64,000 bases of DNA from Streptomyces sp. Tu6071 (GTDB lineage: Bacteria; Actinomycetota; Actinomycetes; Streptomycetales; Streptomycetaceae), in NCBI RefSeq assembly GCF_000213055.1, contig NZ_CM001165.1, positions 3,390,945-3,454,944 of the forward strand. The letters run 5' to 3'. The notes under the pieces are model-generated. The model ran no database searches. It was not told the origin of the DNA and saw only the letters and a program-made list of their open reading frames with translations. The position numbers and the translations under genes were made by a program. Shown here one piece after another: positions 1-8,629 of the stretch (its first letter is position 1; each line of letters starts with the position of its first letter).

Positions 1-121
1 CTTCCCCCGCGCCGCCGAGACCGCCGCGATGTCCGCCGCCTCGCTCGACATGCTCTTCGGCGAGGACCCGTCCCGCCGCCTCGTGGACATGTTCACGGGC
101 GCGTACGACCCGCAGGGCTGA
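1..121 (+). CDS. 3' end of an unidentified gene
   Basis: The window opens inside a reading frame that gives about 39 residues and ends with TGA at 119-121. The visible tail is mildly hydrophobic and acidic (it contains DMLFGEDPSRRLVDMF) and ends AYDPQG. I do not recognise the family from this fragment. The codon pattern is typical of the host, so it is probably the genuine end of a neighbouring gene. It points away from the crcB pair, which lies on the opposite strand. Confidence 0.5.
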   Translation, partial: FPRAAETAAMSAASLDMLFGEDPSRRLVDMFTGAYDPQG

Positions 122-267
122 ACACGAGCGACGGCGGGAGGCGGGGTCGCGCAAGGCGGCTCACCCGCGGTCGCCCTCGCGCGGTACGGGGACGAAGCCC
201 CCAGCGCCGACGCACCCGCTCTCGCCACGGCCCCCCTGCCCCGCCACCCCCGCACCCGTCGCGACCG

Positions 268-642
268 CTACCCCCACACCCCCGTCGCGACCGCGACCCC
301 CGCGCACCCCGCCCCGAGCCCGGCCGCCATCGACAGCAGCGCGTTGCCCACGGCGAGGCGGCCCGCGCCGGTCTCGGCGAGGCGCAGCGTCTCGTAGGAG
401 AGCGTCGAGTACGTGGAGAGCGCCCCGCACAGCCCCGTACCGAGGAGCGCGACGGCGTGGGAGGAGGCGGCGCCCGCGAGCGCGGCGCCCGTCACGAGGC
501 CGAGGACGAGGCACGCGAGGACGTTCACGCCCAGCGTTCCCCAGGGGAAGGGTCCCCGGCGGCGGGCCGTGATCCAGCGGTCGGCGGCGTACCGCGCGGG
601 CGCGCCGACGAGCGCTCCCGCCACCACGAGCAGCCAGTTCAT
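268..642 (-). CDS. crcB: Fluoride channel subunit FluC/CrcB (second of pair)
   Basis: This encodes a 124-residue, four-helix membrane protein of the FluC/CrcB family, which exports fluoride as a dual-topology dimer in the cytoplasmic membrane. Family marks are the GAPARY segment near the N-terminus, PWGTLGVN in the second helix and the polar STYSTLS stretch in the third helix that lines the pore. I chose the ATG at 642 because it overlaps the stop of the upstream crcB copy by four bases (ATGA), a sign of translational coupling. The frame is open upstream, but that part has no membrane character. In actinobacteria and Gram-positives paired genes usually form a heterodimer. Confidence 0.9.
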   Translation of the reverse strand: MNWLLVVAGALVGAPARYAADRWITARRRGPFPWGTLGVNVLACLVLGLVTGAALAGAASSHAVALLGTGLCGALSTYSTLSYETLRLAETGAGRLAVGNALLSMAAGLGAGCAGVAVATGVWG

Positions 643-1151
643 CGCGCCCCCTCCGTCTCCACGACCGCCGCGAAGCGCTCCGCGAGCGCGTACCGCGTGA
701 GGGAGGCGCTCCCCCACACCGTGAGCACGGCCGCCGCCATCGTCCCGAAGAGGCACGCTCCGGCCGCCGCGTACCGCTCGGCGACGAGCAGCCCCCGTAC
801 GTCCATCGCGTACGTGGAGAACGTCGTGAAGCCGCCGAGGACCCCCGTGCCGAGGAAGGGCCGCACCAGGCGGTGGGTGTGCGGGCGCAGTTCGGCGACG
901 ACCGCCATGAGGACGCCGATCAGCGCGCAGCCGACGACGTTGACGAGGAAGGTGGTCCACGGGAAGCGACCGCTCGCGGTCGGCCACAGCACGGCGGCCC
1001 CGTACCGCGCCACCGCCCCGAGCGCCCCGCCCGCGGCGACGACGGCGAACACGGGCGCCTGCCCGTCCCAGAGCCCGCTCACGGGCACGTCCGCACCGAC
1101 ATCGGGATCGACGGGTTCTTCGGCCGGGTCACGCGGCTTCACGGATGTCAC
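639..1151 (-). CDS. crcB: Fluoride channel subunit FluC/CrcB (first of pair)
   Basis: This 170-residue FluC/CrcB protein has an acidic N-terminal tail of about 45 residues followed by four membrane helices. GAVARYG, PWTTFLVNVVG and the pore motif GGFTTFSTYAMD are visible. The chosen GTG start at 1151 follows a GGGAGA ribosome site; a longer frame reaching 1205 adds only an arginine-rich stretch. Its stop overlaps the start of the next crcB gene, so the two form a two-gene operon, presumably giving a heterodimeric fluoride channel. I did not find a convincing fluoride riboswitch fold upstream. Confidence 0.88.
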   Translation of the reverse strand: MTSVKPRDPAEEPVDPDVGADVPVSGLWDGQAPVFAVVAAGGALGAVARYGAAVLWPTASGRFPWTTFLVNVVGCALIGVLMAVVAELRPHTHRLVRPFLGTGVLGGFTTFSTYAMDVRGLLVAERYAAAGACLFGTMAAAVLTVWGSASLTRYALAERFAAVVETEGAR

Positions 1152-1984
1152 GCGGAATCTCCCACTCGCTCGGGCGCGCGCACGAGCGCACACCTCACCT
1201 CGCAAGCAGGGACCGTTGGCGGCTGATCCGCGGTTCGGTTACGGCGGGCCCCACCACCGTGACTCCCCCACCCGTCGCGACACGGGGCGGAGCCGCCGAC
1301 CATGCTACTCCGCACCGCCCGCCGGGGGCCGCGGGGTCAGGACGCCGGGGGCGAGGGGGCGTGGCTTCTTGGCGCAGGCCGGGGGATGGTGCTCGACCGC
1401 CCTCGCGCCCGCGCTGCCGTCACCCCCGGCACGGCCCCACCCGCACCTCCTCGGGCGACGGCGGGCGCATCCCCAACGGAACCGATCCACCGCCTCCGCA
1501 CCGCCCACCGTTCGGTTGCCACCCGCTCAGGGGTGCCGGTCAGCGTTGCCGAACCGGCGCGCCCCAGCGTCCGGTTGGTGGACGTCTACGAGGCGGGGCG
1601 CCGCCGCGCGGAGCGACGCCACGCGGAGCGACGCCACGCGGAGCGACGCCACATCGATCGCGATACGCGCGACGGGACCCCACACCGCCTCGCGGCTCCC
1701 ACGATGGCTCTCGGCCCCGCCCGCCTGCACGCTCCCGACGGCCCCTCGCCGAGCGACTGGCCCGCGCCCACGAGGAGATGGGCAAGCCCTGGCCGAGCTC
1801 CGCGGACCTGCCGCAGGGGGACGAGACGCCGGCGGGTCCTCGCGGCTCCCGCCCACCTCCGGGCGTGAGCCGCGGCCCGTCGTCCGGGCGGAATAGAGGC
1901 GGCATGGGAGCGGTGTAGCGCTCCGGCGCAGTCTGCGCAGGCCCCGGTGGACCCCTTCCACCGGGCCGTACCGGAGGAGATCTG
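1152..1984. other. Repeat-containing gap with possible decayed coding
   Basis: I see no convincing gene in these 833 bases. Every frame is open for long stretches because of the GC content, and the translations are arginine- and proline-rich. One plus-strand frame near 1755-1830 gives a more protein-like run (LAERLARAHEEMGKPWPSS) that may be the relic of a small regulator or antitoxin. The gap also holds a three-copy 15-bp repeat at 1606-1650 and must contain the promoter of the phospholipase gene that follows. Confidence 0.4.
1606..1650. repeat. Three-copy 15-bp tandem repeat
   Basis: The unit ACGCGGAGCGACGCC occurs three times in a row; the first copy differs at its first base. It lies in the gap between the crcB pair and the phospholipase gene and has no evident function. 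Confidence 0.85.
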
Positions 1985-2440
1985 ATGCGCCGCCGTTCCT
2001 TCGCCCGACTCGCCGCCGCAGCCGCCGCGGCCGTTTCCTTCGCCGTCCTGCCCGCCGCGTCGGCGCACGCCGCGCCCGCCGACAAGGGCGCCGTACTCAG
2101 CGGCTGGACCCAGACCAGCGCCGCCAGCTACAACGCGTTCTTCGCCGCCCGCGCGAATCAGGCCAAGTGGAGCGCCTACGGCTTCAACTGGTCCACCGAC
2201 TACTGCAGCACCTCGCCGGACAACCCCTTCGGCTTCCCGTTCGCCAATGCGTGCGCGCGCCACGACTTCGGCTACCGCAACTACAAGGCGGCCGGCACCT
2301 TCGACGCCAACAAGGCCCGCCTGGACAACGCCCTCTACGCCGACCTCCAGCGAGTGTGCGCCACCTACTCGGGCCTGAAGAAGTCCTCCTGCGACGCGAC
2401 CGCCTGGACCTACTACCAGGCAGTCGACAAACTCGGCTGA
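1985..2440 (+). CDS. Secreted phospholipase A2
   Basis: This encodes a 151-residue secreted phospholipase A2 of the bacterial/fungal group XIV type, a calcium-dependent enzyme that removes the sn-2 acyl chain from phospholipids outside the cell. A signal peptide occupies about residues 1-29 (RRR, then an alanine-rich core, then SAHA). The catalytic pair H93/D94 sits in ACARHDFGYRNY; counted from A30 these become H64/D65, the numbering known for the S. violaceoruber enzyme. Cysteines C74 and C90, with two more near the C-terminus, fit the family's two disulfides. A strong GGAGGAGA ribosome site precedes the ATG. A hairpin terminator follows. Confidence 0.95.
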   Translation: MRRRSFARLAAAAAAAVSFAVLPAASAHAAPADKGAVLSGWTQTSAASYNAFFAARANQAKWSAYGFNWSTDYCSTSPDNPFGFPFANACARHDFGYRNYKAAGTFDANKARLDNALYADLQRVCATYSGLKKSSCDATAWTYYQAVDKLG

Positions 2441-2466
2441 CCCCACACCGCGCCCCAAGCACCAGA

Positions 2467-2500
2467 AACCCCAGGCCACGGCATACGTGACCTGGGGTTC
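2467..2500 (+). terminator. Hairpin after the phospholipase gene
   Basis: An AACCCCAGG arm pairs with CCTGGGGTT around a short loop. The same hairpin, with changes mainly in the loop, recurs at 8591-8624 directly downstream of tRNA-Thr. This suggests it was originally the terminator of that tRNA gene and was displaced when the island inserted. Confidence 0.7.
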
Positions 2501-2504
2501 GGCG

Positions 2505-2547
2505 GAGCCGCCTTCGGGATGCGAACCCGAGACCTACGCGTTACGAG
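2505..2547 (-). repeat. Partial tRNA-Thr copy, probable distal attachment site
   Basis: These 43 bases match the 3' half of the intact tRNA-Thr gene (8629-8671) with only two differences, one in the T-loop and one in the anticodon stem region. The match ends abruptly inside the anticodon region and cannot form a tRNA. Together with the hairpin before it, the duplicated block runs 2466-2547 versus 8590-8671, ungapped, with about ten mismatches in 82 bases. This is the expected scar of an element that integrated into the 3' end of the tRNA gene. Confidence 0.85.
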
Positions 2548-3159
2548 ACCGCGAGCGATCGAGTTGCCCGGTGCCGCGTGGTGCCAGGCCGTTACGTTTT
2601 ACCTGATCAGGACAGGTGCACCAGGTTGAGCTGTGCCGCTGCACCAGGTTGAGCCGTGCCGCCCTGCGCCGCCCCGTTGAAAGGCGTCTGTCCACCGCTG
2701 TCCACCGGTCCATACGCTCTCGGACCGCCAGAAGGCCCCGCTGAGAAGACTGCGTCACAGGCAGTACACGCTCGGGTTGCTTGCCACGCCACTTGTGGTG
2801 AACCCACAAGTCGACGAGTCCTCGCGATCTCTACCGGGAACAACACCGGCAGTGACAGCAGCAACATCGTCGCTCCCCGCGTGAGCGGACCGGTGCACTC
2901 CCTGCTGCACGCGAACCTCCGACTTGTACGTCGCTGCGTGAGCCAAGTCTTCAACGACCTGCCGCCCGGACCGCCCGGCTCCCTGACATCACTTCCTCGA
3001 CGTCCGCTTTCGCTGCGCGAAAGCCGCTGTCCGCATGAACATGGTCGTTGCCGACGGCGGCCATCCCGGCACCGGCCTCGTGATGCCAGACCTGCGCCAG
3101 GCGGACGACGACCCGCCCACCGGAAGCAAGGGACCACCACACCTCTCAACTGGGGAGTC
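2548..3159. other. Island left arm, no gene recognised
   Basis: These 612 bases have lower GC than the surroundings and many stops in most frames. A short direct repeat (TGCACCAGGTTGAGC, twice near 2617-2655) is present. None of the translations resembles a family I know. An integrase would be expected next to the partial attachment site, and this stretch may be its eroded remains, but nothing in it shows recombinase motifs. Confidence 0.4.
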
Positions 3160-4131
3160 CTACCGCCACGCGCTGGGAGTCTCGGCGAATCGTTTCTTGT
3201 ACGCCTTGACGAAATGGCTGCTGTCGGCGAAGTGCCAGCGAGCGGCGATCTCGGACACCGTCAGGCGTGTCGAGGTCAGCTCCGCCCTGGCGCGTTCGAG
3301 ACGACGTTCCCGTACATATCCCATGACCGGCGACGTGCCCCCTTGACCGAACGCGCGGTAAAGGGTGCGGACGGAGACGTTCAGGGCCGCCGCGATCCCC
3401 CGGGGACTGAGGTCGGGGTCGGCGAGCAGTCGGGTCTCGATGTGGTCCATCGCCGCCCTGAGGAGCGCCGGTGCGAACTCCGCGTCATCGATGACCTGGT
3501 CGTTCATCAGCCCTCTGAACAGCTCCAGAGTCGCGTTGCGGGCCGCACCCGCGGCAGCGGCACCGAGTCCGTCCGCCAGTTCCGCCCAGAGACGGAGCTG
3601 GGCGAGCAGAAGGGCCGCGGCGGGCGAGCCCTGTTCCGCGGTGACCGCCCGCGTGTTCGACGGGAAGCGGATCTCGCTCGCGGGAAGGACCAGGGTGATC
3701 GCCCGGGTGCCCCGGGCGATCTCGAAGTCCCACGGGTCCTCGTTCCTGCGCGCGCACACCATTCCGGCCGCCGCCGCGGCGCGCTGCCCCCCGGTGGCGA
3801 AGCGCCACTCACCGCTGAGCGTCACGCTCGTCACGATCCGGTCCTCCAGGTGCCCGCCCGGACCGCCGGTGCCGCCCGCGACCGCGTCGCTGTACTGGTC
3901 CTCGAGGAACAAGTCGAGCAGGTTCTGCTTCCAGATGCGAGCGCGGTACGTCCCCGCACCGTGCCGCGGCAGCCGCATGGGCGGCGCCGGCACCCGCTCA
4001 CCGCCCTGCCGCCGCCACTCCCCGAGCAGCACGCGGTCCCGGTTCTCGTTCGCGTACGGCACGGTGATGTCGACCACGGGTGTCGAGGGATCCCCGACCC
4101 GCCAAGGGGACACGCTCACTTCGGTGCTCAT
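3160..4131 (-). CDS. AraC-family transcriptional regulator
   Basis: This 323-residue protein has an N-terminal sensing part resembling the AraC/NtaC-type 'binding-like' domain and a C-terminal AraC DNA-binding domain over about its last 100 residues. Visible landmarks are LSPRGIAAALNVSVRTLYRAF (first helix-turn-helix), VRERRLERARAEL, and the second helix-turn-helix ending in SSHFVKAYKKRFAETPSAWR, which is the family's usual end. I took the ATG at 4131; upstream frame extension to 4614 would run over the neighbour's start. It is divergent from the monooxygenase gene, so it probably controls that gene and the hydrolase. The ligand is unknown. Confidence 0.85.
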   Translation of the reverse strand: MSTEVSVSPWRVGDPSTPVVDITVPYANENRDRVLLGEWRRQGGERVPAPPMRLPRHGAGTYRARIWKQNLLDLFLEDQYSDAVAGGTGGPGGHLEDRIVTSVTLSGEWRFATGGQRAAAAAGMVCARRNEDPWDFEIARGTRAITLVLPASEIRFPSNTRAVTAEQGSPAAALLLAQLRLWAELADGLGAAAAGAARNATLELFRGLMNDQVIDDAEFAPALLRAAMDHIETRLLADPDLSPRGIAAALNVSVRTLYRAFGQGGTSPVMGYVRERRLERARAELTSTRLTVSEIAARWHFADSSHFVKAYKKRFAETPSAWR

Positions 4132-4386
4132 CCGGCGCAACGCTACTCCTCCCCGGCCCACCACCCCCGGGCCGGGCACACCGTCCGCCCTCGGGTGGCA
4201 CGGAAGTACCACGTACTTGGCCGACCGGTACTGGTCTCCGGCGTTCGGGCCCGGTGAGCATGAGCGAGTGCTTCCCGCCTCCCCCCGGGACGAGCGGGCC
4301 TCGCCGGACCTCCGGGTCCTGCTTCCAGCTGCCTGGGCGCTGATCCGTCGGTCCAGGTCCGTTCCACTCTCCGACTGGAGTCCTCG
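4132..4386. promoter_or_regulatory. Divergent promoter region of the island
   Basis: This 255-bp gap separates the AraC regulator from the FAD monooxygenase and should carry promoters for both directions. It contains a lower-GC stretch around 4200-4240. I cannot define an operator with confidence. Confidence 0.4.
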
Positions 4387-5805
4387 GTGTCCGAATCCGT
4401 GGTGACCCTTTTCGAAAGCCTCGTCGGCGCCGAGCCGCCGCGCGACGCACCTGCCCTGTTCGACACGGCGTGCGTGATGGGCGGGAGCATCGCGGGACTC
4501 CTCGCGGCACGGGTGCTCTCCGACCGCGCGCGCAACGTCGTCATCATCGAACCCGACGACACAGCGGCCACGGCCGGGTCGCGCCCCGGAGTACCGCAGG
4601 ACCAGCAGGTGCACACGCTGCTGCCCGCCGGCCGCCTGTGGATCGAACGGTGGCTTCCCGGCGTCTCCCAGGAGGCACAGGACCGGGGCGCGTCACTCGT
4701 CGGACCCGAGCAGCAGTTCGTCGGCTACGACGACACCCCTCAGGTCCCGGACGGCGTGGACCACCAATTCCTCGCCATCGGACGTCCCCTGCTGGAAACC
4801 CTGGTCCGGGACCGGGTCACCGCCCTGCCCCACGTCTCGGTCCTGCGGGCGCGGGCGACCGGGTTGCGCTACGACGACGGCGCCGTCACCGGCGTGCGCT
4901 ACGACGAGACCGGAACAGGCGGTCAGGCAGAGCGGGCGGAGGAGGTCCTCGCGGCGGACTTCGTCGTGGACGCGATGGGACGCTCCAGCAGGCTCTCGCA
5001 CTGGCTCGAGCAGGACGGCTACGACCAGCCCCCGCTCGAACGGCTGCAAACCCCCGTCAACTACGCGACCGCCCTCTTCGAGCGCCCGGCGAAACTCCCG
5101 GACCTGGACGCGGCGACCGTGCTGCAACTGTTCACACCCCGGTACCCGTCGGGCGGAGTGTCCGTCGCGGCGGCGACCGCGATCGAAGGACAACAGTGGC
5201 TCGTCATGCTGATGGGCTACGGAGACCACCGGCCCGGCAGGACCATCGACGAGTTCCGCGCCCGGTGCGCCGCGCTGCCCCCCATCTTCAGCGACGTCAC
5301 CAGCAACGACGTCACCCGCGAGGTGGTGACATACCACCAGGCCGAAAGCAGGCGACGCCACTTCACCGAGGCCGGCCGCCTCCCGGCGCGGCTGGTCAGC
5401 ACGGGCGACGCCGTGGCGTCGTTCAACCCGGTCTACGGCCAGGGCATGAGTTCCGCCGCCCTGCACGCCTCCTGCCTGGCCTCCTACCTCGACAGCGGCG
5501 CCGACCTCGACCAGGCGGCCACCGAGTTCTTCCGCCTTCAGCAGGTCGTCGTCGACGCCGCCTGGGCCGTATCCGCGGGAGGAGACGCCGCCCGCATCGA
5601 CGCCGAGAACGGCACCGAGGTACCCGAGGAAGTGCGGCAGCAGCGCCGCGCCATGGAACAGATCGTCCGTGCTGCCCTCGTCGACGCGGACGTGTCAGGA
5701 GCCTTCAACAACGTGTCCTACATGCTGCGTCACCCCGGCACGCTGTTCGATCCGGCGATCCTGGAGAAGGCGGCAGCCGCCACCGAAGAAGCAACGGCCG
5801 GGTGA
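4387..5805 (+). CDS. FAD-dependent monooxygenase
   Basis: A 472-residue flavoprotein of the aromatic-ring or polyketide hydroxylase type. The dinucleotide-binding fold is at residues 31-58 (GGSIAGLLAARVLS, then VVIIEPD). The second FAD motif, GDAVASFNPVYGQGMS, begins near residue 340. The protein starts with GTG at 4387 after a weak GGAG. It is expected to use NAD(P)H and oxygen to hydroxylate a small molecule in the cytoplasm; the substrate cannot be read from sequence. It lies divergent from an AraC regulator and upstream of a hydrolase in the same direction, so a short catabolic or detoxification pathway is likely. Confidence 0.85.
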   Translation: MSESVVTLFESLVGAEPPRDAPALFDTACVMGGSIAGLLAARVLSDRARNVVIIEPDDTAATAGSRPGVPQDQQVHTLLPAGRLWIERWLPGVSQEAQDRGASLVGPEQQFVGYDDTPQVPDGVDHQFLAIGRPLLETLVRDRVTALPHVSVLRARATGLRYDDGAVTGVRYDETGTGGQAERAEEVLAADFVVDAMGRSSRLSHWLEQDGYDQPPLERLQTPVNYATALFERPAKLPDLDAATVLQLFTPRYPSGGVSVAAATAIEGQQWLVMLMGYGDHRPGRTIDEFRARCAALPPIFSDVTSNDVTREVVTYHQAESRRRHFTEAGRLPARLVSTGDAVASFNPVYGQGMSSAALHASCLASYLDSGADLDQAATEFFRLQQVVVDAAWAVSAGGDAARIDAENGTEVPEEVRQQRRAMEQIVRAALVDADVSGAFNNVSYMLRHPGTLFDPAILEKAAAATEEATAG

Positions 5806-5869
5806 CCGACCCCACGATCGACCGGTACATCGGCCTCGGCCTGTCGGAACGGGCGGCGCACGACGACTC

Positions 5870-5935
5870 GGTGGGATGCCCGCGGTAGCCGCCGTCGACG
5901 CAGGTCTTGCGGATGCCCTCCATGAACTGGGCTCC
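5870..5935 (-). pseudogene. Possible IS5-type transposase fragment
   Basis: On the minus strand one frame reads MEGIRKTCVDGGYRGHP, which resembles the DDE-transposase block in which IS5-family proteins carry an Asp in a VDGGY(R/A)G context. Only about 20 residues can be recognised and the rest of the gap between monooxygenase and hydrolase shows nothing similar. It is at best a small relic. The call rests on one short motif. Confidence 0.3.
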
Positions 5936-6087
5936 CCCGGGCGCCCTGCCCGGACAGATCCCGGCCTGGCCTCGCGCTGCCCGTGTCCCTGCCGGAGGCC
6001 GGCCGTGCTCCGTACCGACGGCGGCTCCGAGACGTCCGACCGCGCGAGGCCGTCACACTCGTACTCGTTCCATATACGGAGACCTGC

Positions 6088-6939
6088 ATGCCCTACGTGA
6101 CGACCGAAGACGGCGTGCGCATCAATGTCGTCGAAAAAGGCCGGCCGGACGGACGCCCCATCGTTTTCGTCCATGGACTCGGCAGTTCGTGCCAGGCGTG
6201 GGAAGGGGTGATGGCCGCTCCCGGACTCGCCGACCGTTATCGCTTGATAGCGTTCGATCTGCGCGGCCACGGTCGTTCCGACACCGTTCTCGAGCCGGAG
6301 CTGCTCACCGCGGACGGGCCTGCCGCCGGCGCGGATCTCTGGTCACGCGACCTGGACACGGTGCTGGCCGGCCTGGCATCACCGATCCTGGTCGGCTGGT
6401 CCTTCGGCGCCGGTGTCGTCCAGTCCTGGCTGTACACCCACGGCGGGCTGGCACAGGCGGAAGCCGCCGTCCTCGCCTGCGCTCCCAACGTCATCGGCCC
6501 GGTGCCGCCCGGTGATCCGGCCGCGGGGCTCATCACACGCGAAGGGGTTCAGGCCCTCGCCGGGGCCGCGCACGCCGGCACGGCTTTCGCCCGCCGCATC
6601 CTTGCGCACCGCGCCGACGACACCTCCATCGACGCCGACGCACTCGAACGCGTCGCAGCCGTCGCCGAGGCCACACCGGCCGAGTCGGTGGCCGCGGTAC
6701 TGCGATACCTCATCGACTTCCGGCCCTTCCTCTCGACGCTCGGCGCGGAGACCCGCGCGCGTATCACCGCCGTCATCGCCGACGGCGACCAGATCTTCGA
6801 CGAAGCCGCCGGCCGGACGGTCTGGGATCAGGCGGGCATCCGTACCGTCCACGTTCCCGACGCCTGCCACGCACTGCCCCTCCGCGAACCCGACCGCTTC
6901 GCCCGGCTCCTGCTCGACCTCCTCGCACCCCACGACTGA
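6088..6939 (+). CDS. Alpha/beta-fold hydrolase
   Basis: A 283-residue cytoplasmic alpha/beta hydrolase. The oxyanion segment VHGLGSS is near residue 28, the nucleophile elbow is GWSFGAG with S105, and the catalytic histidine is probably H261 in ACHALPLREP. An Asp acid near residue 232 (ADGDQIFDE) completes a plausible triad. The ATG at 6088 has an ACGGAGAC ribosome site; an upstream in-frame extension lacks one. Similar proteins include enol-lactonases and haloperoxidase-like hydrolases. The gene probably works with the preceding monooxygenase, for example by opening an oxidised ring or ester, but that is inference. Confidence 0.85.
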   Translation: MPYVTTEDGVRINVVEKGRPDGRPIVFVHGLGSSCQAWEGVMAAPGLADRYRLIAFDLRGHGRSDTVLEPELLTADGPAAGADLWSRDLDTVLAGLASPILVGWSFGAGVVQSWLYTHGGLAQAEAAVLACAPNVIGPVPPGDPAAGLITREGVQALAGAAHAGTAFARRILAHRADDTSIDADALERVAAVAEATPAESVAAVLRYLIDFRPFLSTLGAETRARITAVIADGDQIFDEAAGRTVWDQAGIRTVHVPDACHALPLREPDRFARLLLDLLAPHD

Positions 6940-7100
6940 CGGCGGAAGAGGTCCGACCGGCCGAGTTGCCGCCGGACACGCTCGGAGCAAGGGCTCCCCC
7001 GAGATCGAACCTGCACAACCCACTGATGATCCGAACACTCGACCACCCGCACCTCGGCGACGGCAGGTGCGATGGGCAGACCCAGGAGAGGTGCACACAC

Positions 7101-7802
7101 GTGAGTGCCAGAGACGTCGTCGACGAAACCGGAACGGGACGGGGCGACCTCGAAGAGCCGTCGGCTCCCGCGCCGGACAGGATCAAGGGGGGTGTCTCGG
7201 GGGAGCGGTTGGTGCTGTTCACCGACGCGGTGACGGCGATCTCCATCACCCTGCTGGTTCTACCGCTGGTGGAGCTCGTCCCCGAGGCCGCGTCCGCCCA
7301 TGAGCGCGCCGGCGAGGTGATCACCGGTCATCTCGACCAGTTCTGGGGCTTTCTGCTCAGCTTCGCGGTCATCGCGAACGTCTGGCGGGAGCACCACCGG
7401 GCCTTCTCGACGGTCCAGGAGGTCACCCGTTCCCTGACGGTGTGGAACATGGGATGGCTGCTGTCGGTCGTGCTGCTCCCGCTCCCGACGGAGATGATCG
7501 GCGCCTTCGGCGGCCGCGACCGGGTCGTGGCGTCGTTCTACTACGCGGTGCTCCTGGTCGGCATGGTGTGCCGACTGGCCATGCTGAAGATCCTCAAGGG
7601 CAACCCGGACATGGTCGAGGGGGATGAGGAAGAGACCCGCCGGAGGACCGCGTACCTGTACACCGACAGCTGCGTCAACGTCATCGCCACGGTCGTCGCG
7701 TTCGCCGTCGCCCTCGCCGTACCGGCGCTGCAGTACTGGAGCCTTCTGCTCCTGCTCCTTCCGGGTCGGGTGCGCCTCACGGGCCGGCGCGGTGCGGGCT
7801 GA
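7101..7802 (+). CDS. TMEM175/DUF1211 family membrane protein
   Basis: This 233-residue integral membrane protein has about 40 hydrophilic residues, then six hydrophobic segments. The family signature FxDAVxAIxITLL is clear as FTDAVTAISITLLVLPLVE at about residues 41-59. Bacterial TMEM175 proteins are tetrameric potassium-permeable channels of six helices. I chose the GTG at 7101, which follows AGGAGAG; the upstream frame is not protein-like. It ends in a short basic tail after YWSLLLLLLPG, the normal place for the family. It belongs to the tRNA-Thr island. Confidence 0.85.
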   Translation: MSARDVVDETGTGRGDLEEPSAPAPDRIKGGVSGERLVLFTDAVTAISITLLVLPLVELVPEAASAHERAGEVITGHLDQFWGFLLSFAVIANVWREHHRAFSTVQEVTRSLTVWNMGWLLSVVLLPLPTEMIGAFGGRDRVVASFYYAVLLVGMVCRLAMLKILKGNPDMVEGDEEETRRRTAYLYTDSCVNVIATVVAFAVALAVPALQYWSLLLLLLPGRVRLTGRRGAG

Positions 7803-7989
7803 CCACGGGAACGACCATTGCCCTGGCACGCAGGGGGCCGGGCAGTACCCCCCTGGCCGGCCCCACCGCAGACCGGCTGTTCAACGTTCACGGCCGTGGG
7901 CGAGCCGGAGGCGGTTCAGCCTGGCGACCAGGGCGTGCGGTCGGCCCAGAATCCCCGACAGAGTCGGCCGCCACATGCTCGCCCACGAT

Positions 7990-8433
7990 CCCCAGGAACA
8001 CGAACGCCCCTCTTGAAGCGGGGATGGCCGACACGGCATCCCGCCCGCTTGCCCTTGGAGGAATCCAGCCAGTTCTTCCACGCCGCGTCCGCGTCGAGGA
8101 AGGCGGACGGGTAGACGCGGCTGCTCACCCCGCGCCACCACGGTGCGACGCCCTCAATGCCGTAGCGGTCATCCCCGCGCTCCGCCATGAACCGCTTGTA
8201 GACCGTCGGCTTCGTCGGAGTCGGGACCTTCACGCGCTTGCGTGCCGTCGCCTCCTCGACACCCGCGTCGACCAGCGCGACGACCTGAGTCCGCCAGTCC
8301 TCGTGGGCGGCCTTTTGGCCGCCGAGGCGTAGTTGAAGGCGAGACGCGAGTTGCCGCACCAGCGCACCAACCGCTGCTCCTGAGCGGGGGTGGGAGCGAG
8401 CGGAAAGCGGAAGGCCCGCAAGATTTCACCCAT
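7990..8433 (-). pseudogene. Broken TnpB (IS200/IS605-type) gene
   Basis: The N-terminal part of a TnpB/OrfB protein starts at the ATG at 8433 (MGEILRAFRFPLAPTPAQEQ, then NSRLAFNYA). It then shifts frame near 8330 and continues as KRVKVPTPTKPTVYKRFMAERGDDRYG and SKGKRAGCRVGHPRFKRG. Similarity stops near 7990, before the RuvC nuclease residues and zinc ribbon. The gene is therefore both frameshifted and cut short and cannot encode an active RNA-guided nuclease. No TnpA partner is present. It marks the right part of the tRNA-Thr island. Confidence 0.75.
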
Positions 8434-8590
8434 GTCCGGACCTTGTAGGCCCCCTCCAAAAAGGTGAGTCAGCTCCGCCAACGGCGCGAAGTACCGGCTT
8501 GCACTCTCGTTGCACGCCCTGCCACGCGTGCCCGCCCAGGGGGCAAAAACGTGGAGCCGCCGGTTCCTCCATCACCCGCTTCAACGACAA

Positions 8591-8624
8591 AACCCCAGGT
8601 CACGGGCTTTGTGACCTGGGGTTT
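8591..8624 (-). terminator. Terminator of tRNA-Thr
   Basis: AACCCCAGGTCAC pairs with GTGACCTGGGGTT around a short GGGCTTT loop, just downstream of the tRNA 3' end in the minus direction. It is related to the hairpin at 2467-2500. Confidence 0.8.
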
Positions 8625-8629
8625 GACTG

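Noticed and set aside
1152..1300. Fluoride riboswitch upstream of the crcB pair
   Set aside because: I could not find the conserved pseudoknot core of the crcB motif on the minus strand.
3366..4405. Plus-strand open frame opposite the AraC regulator
   Set aside because: It is antisense to a protein with clear AraC helix-turn-helix motifs and has no recognisable domain.
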